From Pontivivens insulae (GTDB lineage: Bacteria > Pseudomonadota > Alphaproteobacteria > Rhodobacterales > Rhodobacteraceae): a stretch of DNA of 64,000 nt. The translations under genes were made by a program, and so were the position numbers. Shown here in pieces: positions 31,470-41,403 of the stretch. Below the pieces are notes generated by a model. The model worked only from the letters and a program-made list of their open reading frames with translations, was not told the origin of the DNA and searched no databases. The stretch is taken from assembly GCF_900302495.1 (NCBI RefSeq), contig NZ_OMKW01000002.1, forward strand, positions 806,001 to 870,000, read 5' to 3'. The first letter of the stretch is position 1; the number at the start of each line of letters is the position of its first letter.

Positions 31470-32512
31470 GCCAGAACCTCGCGCAGTGGCAGGCGTTCCC
31501 GCTTTCGCAAAAGCTCGGCATGCCCCAGCGGTGTCCATCCAATGAAACGGGTCTCGACCGGATCATTGCGAAACGCCCGGCGAAACGCAGCTTCCAGCTC
31601 AATCCGTTGCTTTTTCGTCGCAGGCGCCAAATCCACCGTAATCTGCCCGGCAAGGCCCCGCAGGCGCAGCGCGCGCGGAAGTTCGGCAATGGCGGCGAGG
31701 TTCGTTTTCAAACCCGCCGCCGGGCTTAGATCCCCGCCCGTATTCACGTCGATGGCAATCAGCGCGGTTGTCGGCTCCACCATCATCCAACCCGATTTCA
31801 ATCGCACACGGGCACGCTGCACGTCATCAATTGCGTCCCAGACCCCATATGCGTCAAAGCTACCCGGTTGATCCGCAACGAGATCCGGTGCGGGCTCTGA
31901 CCAGTCGCGCCAGGCAACCAGCGCCGCCCCCGGACCCTCTACCAAGAGCTCCGCGGTACGACCGGGATCGGCAAGCACCTGTTCGGCGAGCGCTCGCATC
32001 TCGGCGACATCCGCGCGGATCGCGTCCTCATCTGCTCCGTCGGAGGCCGTCCGCAGCACAAGGCCAAGACCGGCAGCGCCCTCCATCTCTTCACGCGCGA
32101 TCAGATCGAGGCGCTCGCGCTCCTCCTCGTCCCGGATCTTGCGCGCCACGTTCAGGCCCGGCGCGCCCGGCGTGACGATGGCATAGCGTGACTTGAACGT
32201 CAGGCGCGGCGTCACAGGAGCGGCCTTTCCCGGCTCCGCATGCGAGGTCACCTGGACCAGCAGTGCCGTCCCCGGCGAAATGCCCTTGGCATCGCGCAGA
32301 AAGCCCTTCTGACCATTGCCCAGCGTAACGGTCGCGGCCCCCATACCCTTCATTGGACGGTCAAGCACGCCACGATAGATCGCACCAGGACTCGGCGCGC
32401 CCCCTTCGGGTGGATCAATCAGCAAGTCTTCAAGCCGACCGTCAACCATCAAGGCGACCTGATCGCCCGCCCCGTCCGGGCGCGGCTCAATTGCGACGAC
32501 ACGGCCTTTCAT
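31466..32512 (-). CDS. rng: Ribonuclease E/G, short form
   Basis: The protein is 348 residues from [11 protein letters not shown] (ATG overlapping the maf stop by four bases). It has an S1-like part ([28 protein letters not shown]) and the RNase E/G catalytic core with the metal aspartates in IAIDVNTGG and ITVDLAPA. It is shorter than RNase G (~490) and has neither the CPxC zinc-link after the core nor the C-terminal scaffold of RNase E. Similar short forms sit between maf and yacG in relatives, so it is probably functional rather than truncated. A full-length rne is expected elsewhere. Confidence 0.88.
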   Translation of the reverse strand: MKGRVVAIEPRPDGAGDQVALMVDGRLEDLLIDPPEGGAPSPGAIYRGVLDRPMKGMGAATVTLGNGQKGFLRDAKGISPGTALLVQVTSHAEPGKAAPVTPRLTFKSRYAIVTPGAPGLNVARKIRDEEERERLDLIAREEMEGAAGLGLVLRTASDGADEDAIRADVAEMRALAEQVLADPGRTAELLVEGPGAALVAWRDWSEPAPDLVADQPGSFDAYGVWDAIDDVQRARVRLKSGWMMVEPTTALIAIDVNTGGDLSPAAGLKTNLAAIAELPRALRLRGLAGQITVDLAPATKKQRIELEAAFRRAFRNDPVETRFIGWTPLGHAELLRKRERLPLREVLA

Positions 32513-33087
32513 ACGGCCTCTCCATCCAACGGCACGACATAGCCCGCACCTTGCAAAAGGTTCATGGTTTCGGTCAGGGGCAATCCAACGACATTCGTAT
32601 AGCTGCCATTGATCCAGGGCACGAAGGCCCCACCGATGCCCTGAATAGCATAGCCACCGGCCTTGCCCTGCCACTCGCCCGAGGCAAGATAGGCTGCGAT
32701 CTCGGTATGAGAGAGCACCTTGAGCTTCACCGCCGTCTCCACTTCACGGTGCCAATACTGGCCTTCCGCGCGCAGCCCAACAGCGGTGATGACCTTGTGC
32801 CGCCGGCCAGAGAGGAGGCGCAAGAACTGCTCCGCCTCGGCCATGTCCGATGGCTTGCCCAGAATGCGACGCCCGACCGCGACCACCGTATCAGCGGCCA
32901 GAACCAACCCCTCAGCCGCCACAGCAGCCGATTTCTCAGCGGCAAGGCGTGCGGCATAGGCACGCGGCAACTCACCGCCCAACGGGGTTTCGTCAATATC
33001 GGCAGGAATGATGGCGTCAGGCACGACGCCGATCTGCGCCAGCAACTCCCGCCTGCGCGGAGAGCCGGACGCCAGCGTCAGCCGCAC
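32509..33087 (-). CDS. maf: Maf nucleoside triphosphate pyrophosphatase
   Basis: A 192-residue Maf-family protein with the signatures [44 protein letters not shown] and [30 protein letters not shown]. These enzymes hydrolyse non-canonical or modified nucleotides. Start is a GTG at 33087, one base after the infA stop, with AAGTAAGG upstream. Part of infA-maf-rng-yacG. Confidence 0.95.
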   Translation of the reverse strand: MRLTLASGSPRRRELLAQIGVVPDAIIPADIDETPLGGELPRAYAARLAAEKSAAVAAEGLVLAADTVVAVGRRILGKPSDMAEAEQFLRLLSGRRHKVITAVGLRAEGQYWHREVETAVKLKVLSHTEIAAYLASGEWQGKAGGYAIQGIGGAFVPWINGSYTNVVGLPLTETMNLLQGAGYVVPLDGEAV

Positions 33088-33088
33088 C

Positions 33089-33307
33089 TTACTTGAAGCG
33101 ATAGTTGATCCGACCCTTGGTCAGATCATAGGGGGTCATTTCGACCTGCACCTTGTCACCGGCCAACACGCGAATGCGGTTCTTGCGCATCTTGCCAGCA
33201 GTGTGAGCGATGATTTCATGGCCGTTCTCGAGCTTCACGCGGAATGTCGCATTGGGCAAAAGTTCGGTCACGACACCGGGAAATTCGAGCAGTTCTTCCT
33301 TGGCCAT
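33089..33307 (-). CDS. infA: Translation initiation factor IF-1
   Basis: The 72-residue OB-fold factor begins [32 protein letters not shown] and ends [18 protein letters not shown], both canonical. It occupies the A site during initiation. First gene of the infA-maf-rng-yacG unit; the upstream in-frame extension is not needed. Confidence 0.97.
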   Translation of the reverse strand: MAKEELLEFPGVVTELLPNATFRVKLENGHEIIAHTAGKMRKNRIRVLAGDKVQVEMTPYDLTKGRINYRFK

Positions 33308-33391
33308 GGTCTCTCCGAAGTGGATTTCAGTTCCGTCTGGGTCAAGCACTGACCCCGCGCGCCGCTCATATGAGACGTATTTGCAGGGAAA

Positions 33392-34006
33392 TCAAGCCAC
33401 CCGCCGCGTCAGTGCCGTCACCAGACCGGCAAGGATCAGGAAAACACCCCCCGTGCGTGCGATCACCCGTTGCGCGCGCGGCCCGGCCAGACGATCCCGC
33501 ATCGTCCCCGCGGCCAGCGCCCAAAGGGCCGCATTCAGGCCGCCAAGTGCCACGAACGTCGCCACAAGCAGCGTTGTCTGTGGCAAGAGCGGGGCGGTCG
33601 TATCAATGAACTGCGGGACGAAGGCAATGAAAAAGACGATGCCTTTCGGGTTCAATACCGTCACCAGAAAGCTGTCGCGGAACAGTCGCTTGCCCGGCAT
33701 CGGCGTCGCGTCGATGGAGGTTGGTTTCGCCTTCAACAGCCCCCAACCCATCCAAATCAGGTAGAGCGCGCCCACCACCTTAAGCACAGTAAACGCGGTG
33801 GCAGAGGCCGCCAGCACCGCCCCCGCACCGGCCAGCGAGATCACCATGGCCACCAGATCGCCAAGTGCCACCCCCGGAACGGTATAGAGCGCGGACCGCT
33901 TGCCCGATCCCAGTGCGCAGGACACCACCAAAACCACGGTCGGCCCCGGAATGGCCACCAAAACGGCAGAGGCGATTGCAAAGGCAAGCCAGATTTCAAA
34001 CGCCAT
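33392..34006 (-). CDS. LysE/RhtB family exporter
   Basis: A 204-residue inner-membrane protein with about six helices. The N-terminal AIPGPTVVLVVSCALGSGKRSALYTVPGVALGDLV and the FVTVLNPKGIVFFIAFVPQFID-like segment are the family signatures. It exports amino acids or related metabolites; substrate unknown. It sits between the LMW phosphatase and infA genes, which are usually adjacent in related genomes, so it looks inserted. Confidence 0.88.
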   Translation of the reverse strand: MAFEIWLAFAIASAVLVAIPGPTVVLVVSCALGSGKRSALYTVPGVALGDLVAMVISLAGAGAVLAASATAFTVLKVVGALYLIWMGWGLLKAKPTSIDATPMPGKRLFRDSFLVTVLNPKGIVFFIAFVPQFIDTTAPLLPQTTLLVATFVALGGLNAALWALAAGTMRDRLAGPRAQRVIARTGGVFLILAGLVTALTRRVA

Positions 34007-34075
34007 AGGTCTATCTCCGCATCAGATGTGCACAACGGCGCAAACCAAGCCACAGCACCAAGGCACCATGCAAGG

Positions 34076-34522
34076 TCAATCTTCGCGGAACGTCTCGGTG
34101 ATCTTTGCGTCGATCTGATCGCGAGCGTTGCGATAGTGCTGCAACTTTTCCTCACGACTCTCGGCCAGCCCCGACGGATCCATGATCGGCCAATAAAGCA
34201 CTTCTACAGCGCTCGTCCGCGTCAGCTCATGCGCATGGCGCAAGCTGGCCGGTGACAAGGCGACGATCATGTCAAATGCGCCCAGATCGTCGCCCCACTC
34301 CGCCATCTCCTCGAACGAGCGTGAGCGATGCCGCCCCAACTCGATCCCGATCTCGTCGCAGACGGCAATGGAGAAGCCGTCAATCTCCTGATCATGGCGC
34401 ACGCCGGCGGACTGAACGTAGATGCGCTGCCCGAACCGCTTCTTCATCAAACCCTCCGCCATGGGAGAGCGGACCGCGTTGTGATCGCAGCAAAACAAAA
34501 CCGATGTGGGCAACCCCTCCAT
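34076..34522 (-). CDS. Low-molecular-weight phosphatase family protein
   Basis: The protein is 148 residues from the ATG at 34522, which overlaps the UPF0262 stop by one base. It has a P-loop C-x5-R motif (CDHNAVRSPMAEGL, about 12-25) and a late aspartate in YWPIMDPSG that could serve as general acid, as in LMW-PTP and the related ArsC fold. No ars genes are near, so protein phosphatase or another phosphoester role is more likely. Coupled to UPF0262, as in other alphaproteobacteria. Confidence 0.85.
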   Translation of the reverse strand: MEGLPTSVLFCCDHNAVRSPMAEGLMKKRFGQRIYVQSAGVRHDQEIDGFSIAVCDEIGIELGRHRSRSFEEMAEWGDDLGAFDMIVALSPASLRHAHELTRTSAVEVLYWPIMDPSGLAESREEKLQHYRNARDQIDAKITETFRED

Positions 34523-34989
34523 CACCCTTTGAAATGCAGCACGCAGATCAGGGTGAAAAGCCGCCGGGCTGTGTCGTGATCAACACTCACCTTCCCGTCC
34601 AGACGTTCTTCGAGGATGCGAGCACCTTCATTGTGAATGCCCCGACGTCCCATATCGATGGCCTCGATCTGGGCAGGTGGCAGCTTCTTCACGGCGTCGA
34701 AATAGGCCTCACAGATCTGGAAATAATCCTTGATGACCTGACGGAATGGGCTGAGCGAGAGATGAAACGCACCGGCCTGAGCCTCCCCCTCATCATTGAT
34801 TTCAAAAACCAGGCGCTTGTCCCGGATCGACAGGTTCAAAACCCAGGGCCCAGCAGCCTCATGCCCGACCGGCGTGAAATTGTTTCCCTCCAGCAAGTCG
34901 AAAAGGGCAACCTTCCGCTCCTGCTCGATTTCAGGCGTTGGTGGCGGCAGGCCAGCATCATCAAGGTTAACTTTCACCAGATGGCTCAT
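34522..34989 (-). CDS. UPF0262 family protein
   Basis: A 155-residue protein matching UPF0262 throughout: ERKVALFDLLEGNNFTPVG, GPWVLNLSIRDKRLVFEI, LSLSPFRQVIKDYFQICEAYFDAVKK, IEAIDMGRRGIHNEGA and the final TARRLFTLICVLHF. The family is restricted largely to alphaproteobacteria and is uncharacterised. It usually follows hisD directly; here a membrane protein gene intervenes. Confidence 0.92.
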   Translation of the reverse strand: MSHLVKVNLDDAGLPPPTPEIEQERKVALFDLLEGNNFTPVGHEAAGPWVLNLSIRDKRLVFEINDEGEAQAGAFHLSLSPFRQVIKDYFQICEAYFDAVKKLPPAQIEAIDMGRRGIHNEGARILEERLDGKVSVDHDTARRLFTLICVLHFKG

Positions 34990-35120
34990 CGCCCGCCCTC
35001 ACTTCAATGCGTCCCACGCCTGCAACATGCGTGATCCACCGCATTCAAAAACCACTTTGCATCACGCTATTGGCGACAGATTACCTGCTCATACGTCAGT
35101 GTCGAGCAGTGACACGCTGT

Positions 35121-35753
35121 TCACGTCACGACCCGCCCACGATGGATCAATACCTGAATAAGTGTACCCAGAAAGCCTGCGGCCAAGACGACATAAATAC
35201 CTGAGTCAGGGATCTCTTCGAGAACCTCATCTCCCAACCATATGCCGTCCGTCCAAGCCCTCCAGATAATGAAGCTATGCCAGCAGCTTATCACTGCTCC
35301 GAGAAGCGCAAGCCATAGCATGGTGAGATACGCATAGACTCGGTAATAAACGGCCGTGGCAACCAACGCGACGGCGATGAGAACGACAGCGAACACGACT
35401 CTTGTATCCTCGCCCTCAAAGGACCCGCTTTCATGCATAAGATACATAACCGGCACCAAAAAACTCAGCATAACTGCCATAGCAGGAAGCGTGACTGTCA
35501 GTAGGATAGAAAGGTACCACCCCATCGCGAGTCCTAGACCAATGAAAAACAAGGCGGCGAAAGGGGTGTCCGCAATATCGGAGGTCAAAAGCAAGACGAC
35601 CATGCTGGCACAAAGAGGCACAGTCACAAGCCAGCGCTTGAGAGCGAAACCGCCGCAGAGCATGACCATTCCATAGACGCAAAAGAGACCATGCCAAACA
35701 ATGGCATAATCCTCGCGAACTGTTGTCAGCAGTGCCGAAAGATAGTCAGCCAT
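35121..35753 (-). CDS. Uncharacterised multi-pass membrane protein
   Basis: A 210-residue hydrophobic protein of no family I recognise. I count about six likely transmembrane segments (roughly 18-36, 42-58, 65-85, 88-105, 120-140, 145-165) and one more near the C-terminus (188-205). Codon choice and GC content look lower than the flanking hisD and UPF0262 genes. It splits a hisD-UPF0262 pair usually adjacent in relatives, consistent with a later insertion. No function proposed. Confidence 0.65.
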   Translation of the reverse strand: MADYLSALLTTVREDYAIVWHGLFCVYGMVMLCGGFALKRWLVTVPLCASMVVLLLTSDIADTPFAALFFIGLGLAMGWYLSILLTVTLPAMAVMLSFLVPVMYLMHESGSFEGEDTRVVFAVVLIAVALVATAVYYRVYAYLTMLWLALLGAVISCWHSFIIWRAWTDGIWLGDEVLEEIPDSGIYVVLAAGFLGTLIQVLIHRGRVVT

Positions 35754-35814
35754 CTCAGTATAGTCCGATCATTGATTGCGACGCCGCGCATGAGGCGGTT
35801 CGACCTTTTACCGA

Positions 35815-37122
35815 TCACGCTTCTGTATTCAGCCGGTCGAGCCGTGCGCGAACGCTGAGGCCATGGGCCTCTAGGCTTTCCGAGATGGCGAGCGTTTCGG
35901 CCGCTGGACCGATCGCGGCCAGCGCCTCGGGCGTCATTCGCGCCAGCGTGGTCCGTTTCATGAAGTCCAGAACGGAGAGCCCGGAGGAGAAGCGCGCGGA
36001 CCGGGCCGTGGGCAAGACATGGTTCGGGCCGCCGATATAGTCGCCAATCGCCTCGGGCGTCCATGCGCCGATAAAGATTGCACCCGCATGTCTGACTTTG
36101 GCCGCGATACCTTCTGCATCATCACAGGCAATTTCCAGATGCTCCGGCGCGATCCGGTCCGACAGCTCCACGGCCTGCGCCATATCGCGGACGACAACGA
36201 CGGCCCCGAAATCGCGCCAGCTCGGACCGGCGATGTGGGCGCGTTCCAGCGTCTGCAATCGTGCGTCGACCGCCGCCGCCACGGCCTGCCCGAAACCTGC
36301 ATCATCCGTAATCAGAATGGACTGAGCGCTCTCATCATGCTCGGCTTGTGACAGCAGATCGACGGCAATCCAGTCCGGGTCGTTGTTTGCATCCGCAATC
36401 ACCAGAATCTCGGACGGACCGGCAATCATATCGATGCCAACCTGCCCGAACACACGCCGCTTGGCTGCCGCGACAAATGCATTGCCAGGCCCTGTAATCT
36501 TGTCGACCCGCTGAATCGTCTGGGTGCCATATGCCATCGCCGCAACCGCCTGCGCCCCGCCAATGCGATAGACCGTGTCCACGCCGGACAGACGGGCGGC
36601 CAGCAGGACCAGTGGATTGGCCAGCCCATCGGGCGTCGGCGCACAAATGCACAGCCGCCGGACACCAGCGACTTGCGCCGGAATGGCATTCATCAACACT
36701 GAGGATGGATAGGACGCCAGCCCACCTGGCACATAGAGACCTGCAGCATCGACAGCGCTCCAGCGCCAGCCGAGCTCGGCCCCTGCCTCATCGGTCCAAC
36801 GGGCATCTTGGGGCAACTGCCGCTCGTGATAGGCACGAATGCGGGACGCCGCGAGTTCAAGCGCCGCCCGCTCCGCCTCGGGCACCTGAGCGATTGCGGC
36901 GTCCATCTCCTCCGATGTGAAGGCAAGCTGATCGGCGCCCAACTCCATCCGATCAAACTTCGCGGTCAGCTCCAGCACCGCCGCATCCCCGCGATTGCGC
37001 ACATCTGCGATGATATCGGCCACAACCGCATCCACATCCGCGTCGCTTTCACGTTTCATATGCAGCAGCGCCTCGAACTGTGCATCGAAATCGGCGTCAT
37101 CGTGGGACAGGAAAACAGGCAT
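35815..37122 (-). CDS. hisD: Histidinol dehydrogenase
   Basis: The 435-residue zinc enzyme performs the last two steps of histidine synthesis. Motifs are YVPGGLASYPSSVLMNAIPAQVAGV, the KITGPGNAFVAAAKRRVFGQVGIDMIAGPSEILVIAD signature (about 235-265), LLSQAEHDESAQSILIT and the zinc/substrate residues in APEHLEIACDDA and GPNHVLPTA. Length is standard. It lies downstream of murA-DUF2948. Confidence 0.97.
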   Translation of the reverse strand: MPVFLSHDDADFDAQFEALLHMKRESDADVDAVVADIIADVRNRGDAAVLELTAKFDRMELGADQLAFTSEEMDAAIAQVPEAERAALELAASRIRAYHERQLPQDARWTDEAGAELGWRWSAVDAAGLYVPGGLASYPSSVLMNAIPAQVAGVRRLCICAPTPDGLANPLVLLAARLSGVDTVYRIGGAQAVAAMAYGTQTIQRVDKITGPGNAFVAAAKRRVFGQVGIDMIAGPSEILVIADANNDPDWIAVDLLSQAEHDESAQSILITDDAGFGQAVAAAVDARLQTLERAHIAGPSWRDFGAVVVVRDMAQAVELSDRIAPEHLEIACDDAEGIAAKVRHAGAIFIGAWTPEAIGDYIGGPNHVLPTARSARFSSGLSVLDFMKRTTLARMTPEALAAIGPAAETLAISESLEAHGLSVRARLDRLNTEA

Positions 37123-37249
37123 AGTGCACCTCTTGTTGCGGTGCCGTGGGCTTATCGCGCCCGGCCATGGGGGGCAAGCAACCGACGCGGGGACAGTCGC
37201 GACGCTTTGTCCGCCCCTGCCCCATCAAAGACGGCACAGGCGCACTCGG

Positions 37250-37720
37250 TTAAGCGTGATCCGGCGCCTTTCCCGAAATGGCGAGGTAGGGCCGTGTCAC
37301 ATCCGTGATCGTGACATTGAGCGCCTCGACATCCAGCGCAATCTCCCCATCACCCGCAAGGATCAGCGAGACTGTGCCCGTACCGTCCTCACCTTCGGCA
37401 AAGCTGACAGCAAGCACTGCCAGGACCATATCCTTGTCGGAGGGGTCAACCCCGTTCGAGCGCACGGCCAAAACGTCATCAATCACGAGCGTAGACTGCA
37501 CCCGCTCCGCCGGTTGGCCGGGGCGCCCCGCGTGATACTCCCACCGGAAGCGATTGAGCAGCAGGGCGAATTGGCGTCGCGCGGGTTTCCACGACATCTC
37601 CGATGTTTGTGCCACCGCGTCCTGCACAAGGGCCGAAAGAACCGTCAGATCCTGAGTATCTGCCGCCATCAGGCGCAGCGGCGCCTCGCCCCCATCCTCA
37701 AACCGTGCGTCTTCAACCAT
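37250..37720 (-). CDS. DUF2948 family protein
   Basis: The protein is 156 residues from the ATG at 37720; a GTG six bases earlier is possible. Sequence from [28 protein letters not shown] through [11 protein letters not shown] and the terminal [15 protein letters not shown] matches DUF2948, an uncharacterised alphaproteobacterial family. It overlaps the murA end by eight bases, so translation is coupled. It stands in the usual murA-DUF2948-hisD order. Confidence 0.88.
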   Translation of the reverse strand: MVEDARFEDGGEAPLRLMAADTQDLTVLSALVQDAVAQTSEMSWKPARRQFALLLNRFRWEYHAGRPGQPAERVQSTLVIDDVLAVRSNGVDPSDKDMVLAVLAVSFAEGEDGTGTVSLILAGDGEIALDVEALNVTITDVTRPYLAISGKAPDHA

Positions 37721-38987
37721 TCTCACTCACCCGCTCTACGTCCGCGCCACAGGCGCTCAGCTTCTCAACCAGCTTCTCGTATCCACGATCCAAATGGTAG
37801 ACCCGGCTGACAGAGGTTTCACCCTCTGCCGCCAATCCAGCCAGAATCAGCGACACTGACGCACGCAGATCCGTCGCCATCACCTGCGCACCGCGCAGCG
37901 GCTTGCCACCATGTACGTGGGCCGTTCCGCCCCGCACCCGAATATCGGCACCCATCCGCTGAAGCTCTGGCGCATGCATGAAGCGATTCTCGAAAATCGT
38001 CTCTTCCAGCTCACTCTCACCATCGGCCAGCATCAACATGGCCATCATCTGCGCCTGCAGATCCGTGGGGAAACCCGGATATGGCTCTGTCACGACGTGA
38101 AGCGGCTTGAGCGGCTTGTCCGCATCCCGCGTGACCCGCAAACCGCGCGCCGTCTCTTCAACCTCGACACCGCATTCCTCCAGCTTGTCCACGAAGGCGC
38201 CGACAAGATCGCGTGTCCCGCCCAGACACTCCACCGAGCCGCCTGTCATCACTGGCGCGAGCATGTAGGTGCCAAGCTCGATCCGATCCGTCACGACCCG
38301 GTGGGTCGCACCATGCAGCCGCTCGACGCCCTCAATCGTGATTGTGGAGGTGCCCTGCCCGGTGATCTTTGCCCCCATGGCAATCAGACACTCAGCCAGA
38401 TCGACGATCTCCGGTTCGCGCGCCACGTTTTTCAGAACTGTCGTGCCCTTGGCCAGTGTTGCGGCCATCAGGGCGTTTTCTGTCGCGCCAACGGAAACCA
38501 CGGGAAATTCGTACTCGCCGCCCGTCAGACCGCCTTCGGCGGTTGCGTAGACATAGCCATCGCGCAAATCCATCTTCGCGCCCATCGCCTCTAACGCCTT
38601 AAGGTGCAGGTCAACCGGCCGTGCGCCAATGGCACAGCCGCCGGGCAAGGAAACCGTGGCCTTTCCCATCCGCGCCAGCATCGGCCCGAGCACCAGGATC
38701 GAGGCCCGCATCTTGCGAACGATGTCGTAATGCGCGACCTCATTCGTGATCGCCTCACAGCCCATCGCCAGCACCTTACCATCCTGCAAGGCCGCCACTT
38801 CGCAACCAAGCGACTGCAACAGCTGGGTCATCGTGCGAATATCGCTAAGCCGCGGCGCATTGGTCAGCGTCAAGGGCTCCGCACTCAGCAGGGCGGCAGG
38901 CATCAAGGTCAGACAGGCATTTTTGGCCCCCGCAATCGGGATTTCCCCGTTCAACGCGTTTCCGCCACGCACGACGATCTTATCCAT
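37713..38987 (-). CDS. murA: UDP-N-acetylglucosamine 1-carboxyvinyltransferase
   Basis: The protein is 424 residues from [26 protein letters not shown]. MurA adds enolpyruvate to UDP-GlcNAc, the first committed step to peptidoglycan. The catalytic cysteine lies in [22 protein letters not shown] (about 117), the position modified by fosfomycin in E. coli. Length is normal. It is coupled to DUF2948 downstream and overlaps the small basic protein upstream by eight bases. Confidence 0.98.
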   Translation of the reverse strand: MDKIVVRGGNALNGEIPIAGAKNACLTLMPAALLSAEPLTLTNAPRLSDIRTMTQLLQSLGCEVAALQDGKVLAMGCEAITNEVAHYDIVRKMRASILVLGPMLARMGKATVSLPGGCAIGARPVDLHLKALEAMGAKMDLRDGYVYATAEGGLTGGEYEFPVVSVGATENALMAATLAKGTTVLKNVAREPEIVDLAECLIAMGAKITGQGTSTITIEGVERLHGATHRVVTDRIELGTYMLAPVMTGGSVECLGGTRDLVGAFVDKLEECGVEVEETARGLRVTRDADKPLKPLHVVTEPYPGFPTDLQAQMMAMLMLADGESELEETIFENRFMHAPELQRMGADIRVRGGTAHVHGGKPLRGAQVMATDLRASVSLILAGLAAEGETSVSRVYHLDRGYEKLVEKLSACGADVERVSENG

Positions 38988-39144
38988 TGCTCTGCCCCTT
39001 ATTGCCGGACGTGTCCGCACCGTCACGCTGGCGTGCCTGCGCCTTGCGTCGTTTGAGATTGGCCCGCAATGCCTCGGCAAGACGTTCGGCCTTCTCCCGC
39101 GCGGCCCGTTCGGCCTGTGTTTCGGTTTTATTTCGCTCGCTCAT
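38980..39144 (-). CDS. Small basic conserved-type protein
   Basis: A 54-residue protein, [40 protein letters not shown] and a polar tail. It is rich in Lys, Arg, Ala and Glu and predicted to be one long helix with a basic second half. Its stop overlaps the murA start by eight bases, the strongest sign it is real. A longer frame runs back across tRNA-Thr and is rejected. Function unknown. Confidence 0.6.
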   Translation of the reverse strand: MSERNKTETQAERAAREKAERLAEALRANLKRRKAQARQRDGADTSGNKGQSNG

Positions 39145-39227
39145 GACCCTGACATAAGCCGCACCCAACCGCAGGTCCAGATACCGCTTGCACCCGCGCG
39201 TGAATCGGTTATTACCCCGCTCCACGG

Positions 39228-39302
39228 GCTGCCGTGGCTCAGGGGTAGAGCACCCCCTTGGTAAGGGGGAGGTCGAGAGTTCGAATCTCTCCGGCAGCAC
39301 CA
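39228..39302 (+). tRNA. tRNA-Thr (anticodon GGT)
   Basis: A 75-nt tRNA with CCA encoded. It starts GCTGCCGTGGCTCAGG, the anticodon arm CCCCC-TTGGTAA-GGGGG gives GGT, the T arm has AGTTCGAATCT, and CGGCAGC closes the acceptor. It is followed by two short hairpins. Confidence 0.97.
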
Positions 39303-39306
39303 CTAA

Positions 39307-39382
39307 ACCCTTTTGCAAAGCAAAAGGGTGCAGCGTCTCCAAAGTCATTGCCATATCAGCGACAGGTCGTTGCGAAGCAACG
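39307..39382. repeat. Two short hairpins downstream of tRNA-Thr
   Basis: Hairpin 1 pairs ACCCTTTTGC with GCAAAAGGGT around AAA (39307-39329). Hairpin 2 pairs CGTTGC with GCAACG around GAA (39368-39382). Neither has a following T run. The first begins five bases after the tRNA and may be a processing or termination signal. The rest of 39303-39446 shows no gene. Confidence 0.5.
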
Positions 39383-39446
39383 TACCGAGAGCGCGCGCAA
39401 CAGCCATAGCCGTGATCCGCCCAATCAAGACCTTGATTCAGAACCT

Positions 39447-39476
39447 AAAAAGGGACCGGCGTGAACCGATCCCTTT
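39447..39476 (-). terminator. Rho-independent terminator of the acyl-CoA synthetase gene
   Basis: On the minus strand AAAGGGA pairs with TCCCTTT, with an inner CGG/CCG pairing across one mismatch, then TTTTT. It lies about 25 bp after the synthetase stop. Confidence 0.82.
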
Positions 39477-39501
39477 CATGTGATCCAGTGTCAGCAGCCT
39501 G

Positions 39502-41403
39502 TCAGCTTGCCCACTGCCAAGGGCGGGCAAAGTTGCCCAGAACCGATTGCACGCCCTCATCCGTGATCGCGTCATTCTCCGACTTCAGCACGGCCACAAG
39601 GCCACGCTTCTTGTCTTCGATGACCTCAACGACATGCGCCTCGATGCCAGCGTCGCGCAGCGCCTTGTCGTAGATCCGCGTGATGGCAGAGCGGCGCAAG
39701 TCGGGCTTGAAGATCTTTCCGACGGCCGTTTTGGGCAGTTCGTCCATGATCTCCATATATTTCGGGATCGCTGCCCGCTCCCCGATATGCTCCTCGGCAT
39801 AGGCCATCAGTTCATCAACGGTCGCATTTCCACCCTCGACCAACTCGACATAGGCCGCCGGCAGTTCACCGGCATGGGCGTCCGGCTGACCGATCGCACC
39901 CACAAATCCAACCTGCGGATGACCTGCAAGCGCCTCTTCGATCAAGGCGGGGTCGATATTGTGACCACCGCGAATGATCAGATCCTTTGCGCGGCCCGTG
40001 ATGAACAGGAACCCGTCTGCGTCGATCCGGCCCAGATCACCGGTGCGCAGATATTTGCCATCAGCGAACAGCCCTTCATTCTTGGCCGCCTCGGTATAGG
40101 TCGCGCCGGTCACAACCCCGGGGTTTGTGACGCAGATCTCACCAATCTCATCGGTGCCGCATTCCTTGGTAATATTGCCCTGTCCGTCGCAATGCAGGAT
40201 CTTCACCTCCGTATAAGGGAACGGAATGCCGACCGAGCCGATCTTGCGCTCACCCAGCGGCGGGTTGCACGACACCAAGCACGTCGCCTCGGTCATGCCA
40301 TACCCTTCCAGAATGCGCACACCGGTCGCATCTTCGAAACGCTTGAACAGCTCCACTGGCAGCGGCGCAGAGCCACACAGTGCATAGTTCAGAGAGGACA
40401 CATCCGCATCTACCTTTCGCTGCATCAACGCAGCGGCGGCTGTCGGCACCGTGACCATGAAGGTCGCGCGATAGCGTTCAACCAATTTCCAGAAATTGTC
40501 GAACACGCCGTCCCCGCGATAACCTTGCGGCGTCGGCATCACCATATGCGCGCCCGACGAAATTGCGGTCATCCAGATCGGATAGGCCGCAAAGACATGG
40601 AACAACGGCATGGGCGCCAGCAGAACGTCCTGCTCCGTGAACAGCAGCTCATTGGACGCCCAGCCCTGATACATCATGCCGGAATGCCGGTGCTGCGCGA
40701 TTTTGGGCATGCCGGTCGTCCCACCGGTGTGGAAGTAAGCAGCAAAGCCATCATCACCCGGCTCGGTAAAGTCGAGCTTGTCCGCGTTGTGCTTGGCAAT
40801 CTCCGCGTTGAAGTTCAACACGCGGGCCTTGTGACCGCCGGTCGCCTTGGGACGGATCAGTTTCGCAATCCAGCTGGTGGGCGGCGTCAGATAGCGCGTC
40901 AAATCCACTTCGAGGATCGTTTCCACGTTCGGAGCCATCGCACAGGCCTGCGCGGCCAACTCTGCCACATTGGTCTTGGGCATTGGTGCCAGCGTGACCA
41001 GAACCTTGGCTTTCGTGTCACGCAGGATCGACGCGATCTTCTCAGGCTCCAACAACGGGTTGACCGGGTTCACGATCCCTGCCGTCGCACCGCCCAGAAG
41101 GGTGATCGCGGTTTCGTTACAGTTGGGCAGCAGGTAGGCCACCACGTCCTGATCGCCGACACCTAGCGAGCGCAGAAGGTTCGCCGTCTGCGTCACCTTT
41201 CCCTTGATCTCAGTCCAGTTGAACGTCTCGGCCTTGTCCTTCGGGCCAGACTTGATCTGGAAACTCAGACCGGGGCGATCAGGGAATTTCGCCGCCGTCT
41301 GGCAAAGCAACTCGTATACGGTCTTGGCGCTCCAGCGGTCCTCGATCGGCATCTGCTGTTCGATGGCGATCTTGTCAGCGAGCGTGGCCATGGCGGTCGT
41401 CAT
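39502..41403 (-). CDS. AMP-forming acyl-CoA synthetase
   Basis: The 633-residue ANL-superfamily ligase. Motifs are the AMP-binding P-loop FHTGGTTGMPKIAQH (about 230-244), the A5 block ILEGYGMTEATCLVS, A7 YLRTGDLGRIDADGFLFITGRAKDLIIRGG and A10 PKTAVGKIFKPDLR with the catalytic lysine. A long C-terminal tail follows. The substrate is uncertain: medium/long fatty or aromatic acids are possible. Monocistronic with a terminator. Confidence 0.93.
   Translation of the reverse strand: MTTAMATLADKIAIEQQMPIEDRWSAKTVYELLCQTAAKFPDRPGLSFQIKSGPKDKAETFNWTEIKGKVTQTANLLRSLGVGDQDVVAYLLPNCNETAITLLGGATAGIVNPVNPLLEPEKIASILRDTKAKVLVTLAPMPKTNVAELAAQACAMAPNVETILEVDLTRYLTPPTSWIAKLIRPKATGGHKARVLNFNAEIAKHNADKLDFTEPGDDGFAAYFHTGGTTGMPKIAQHRHSGMMYQGWASNELLFTEQDVLLAPMPLFHVFAAYPIWMTAISSGAHMVMPTPQGYRGDGVFDNFWKLVERYRATFMVTVPTAAAALMQRKVDADVSSLNYALCGSAPLPVELFKRFEDATGVRILEGYGMTEATCLVSCNPPLGERKIGSVGIPFPYTEVKILHCDGQGNITKECGTDEIGEICVTNPGVVTGATYTEAAKNEGLFADGKYLRTGDLGRIDADGFLFITGRAKDLIIRGGHNIDPALIEEALAGHPQVGFVGAIGQPDAHAGELPAAYVELVEGGNATVDELMAYAEEHIGERAAIPKYMEIMDELPKTAVGKIFKPDLRRSAITRIYDKALRDAGIEAHVVEVIEDKKRGLVAVLKSENDAITDEGVQSVLGNFARPWQWAS

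Noticed and set aside
38980-39354. A longer frame extending the small basic protein to 124 residues
   Set aside because: It would run across tRNA-Thr on the opposite strand; the inner ATG at 39144 gives the 54-residue protein instead.
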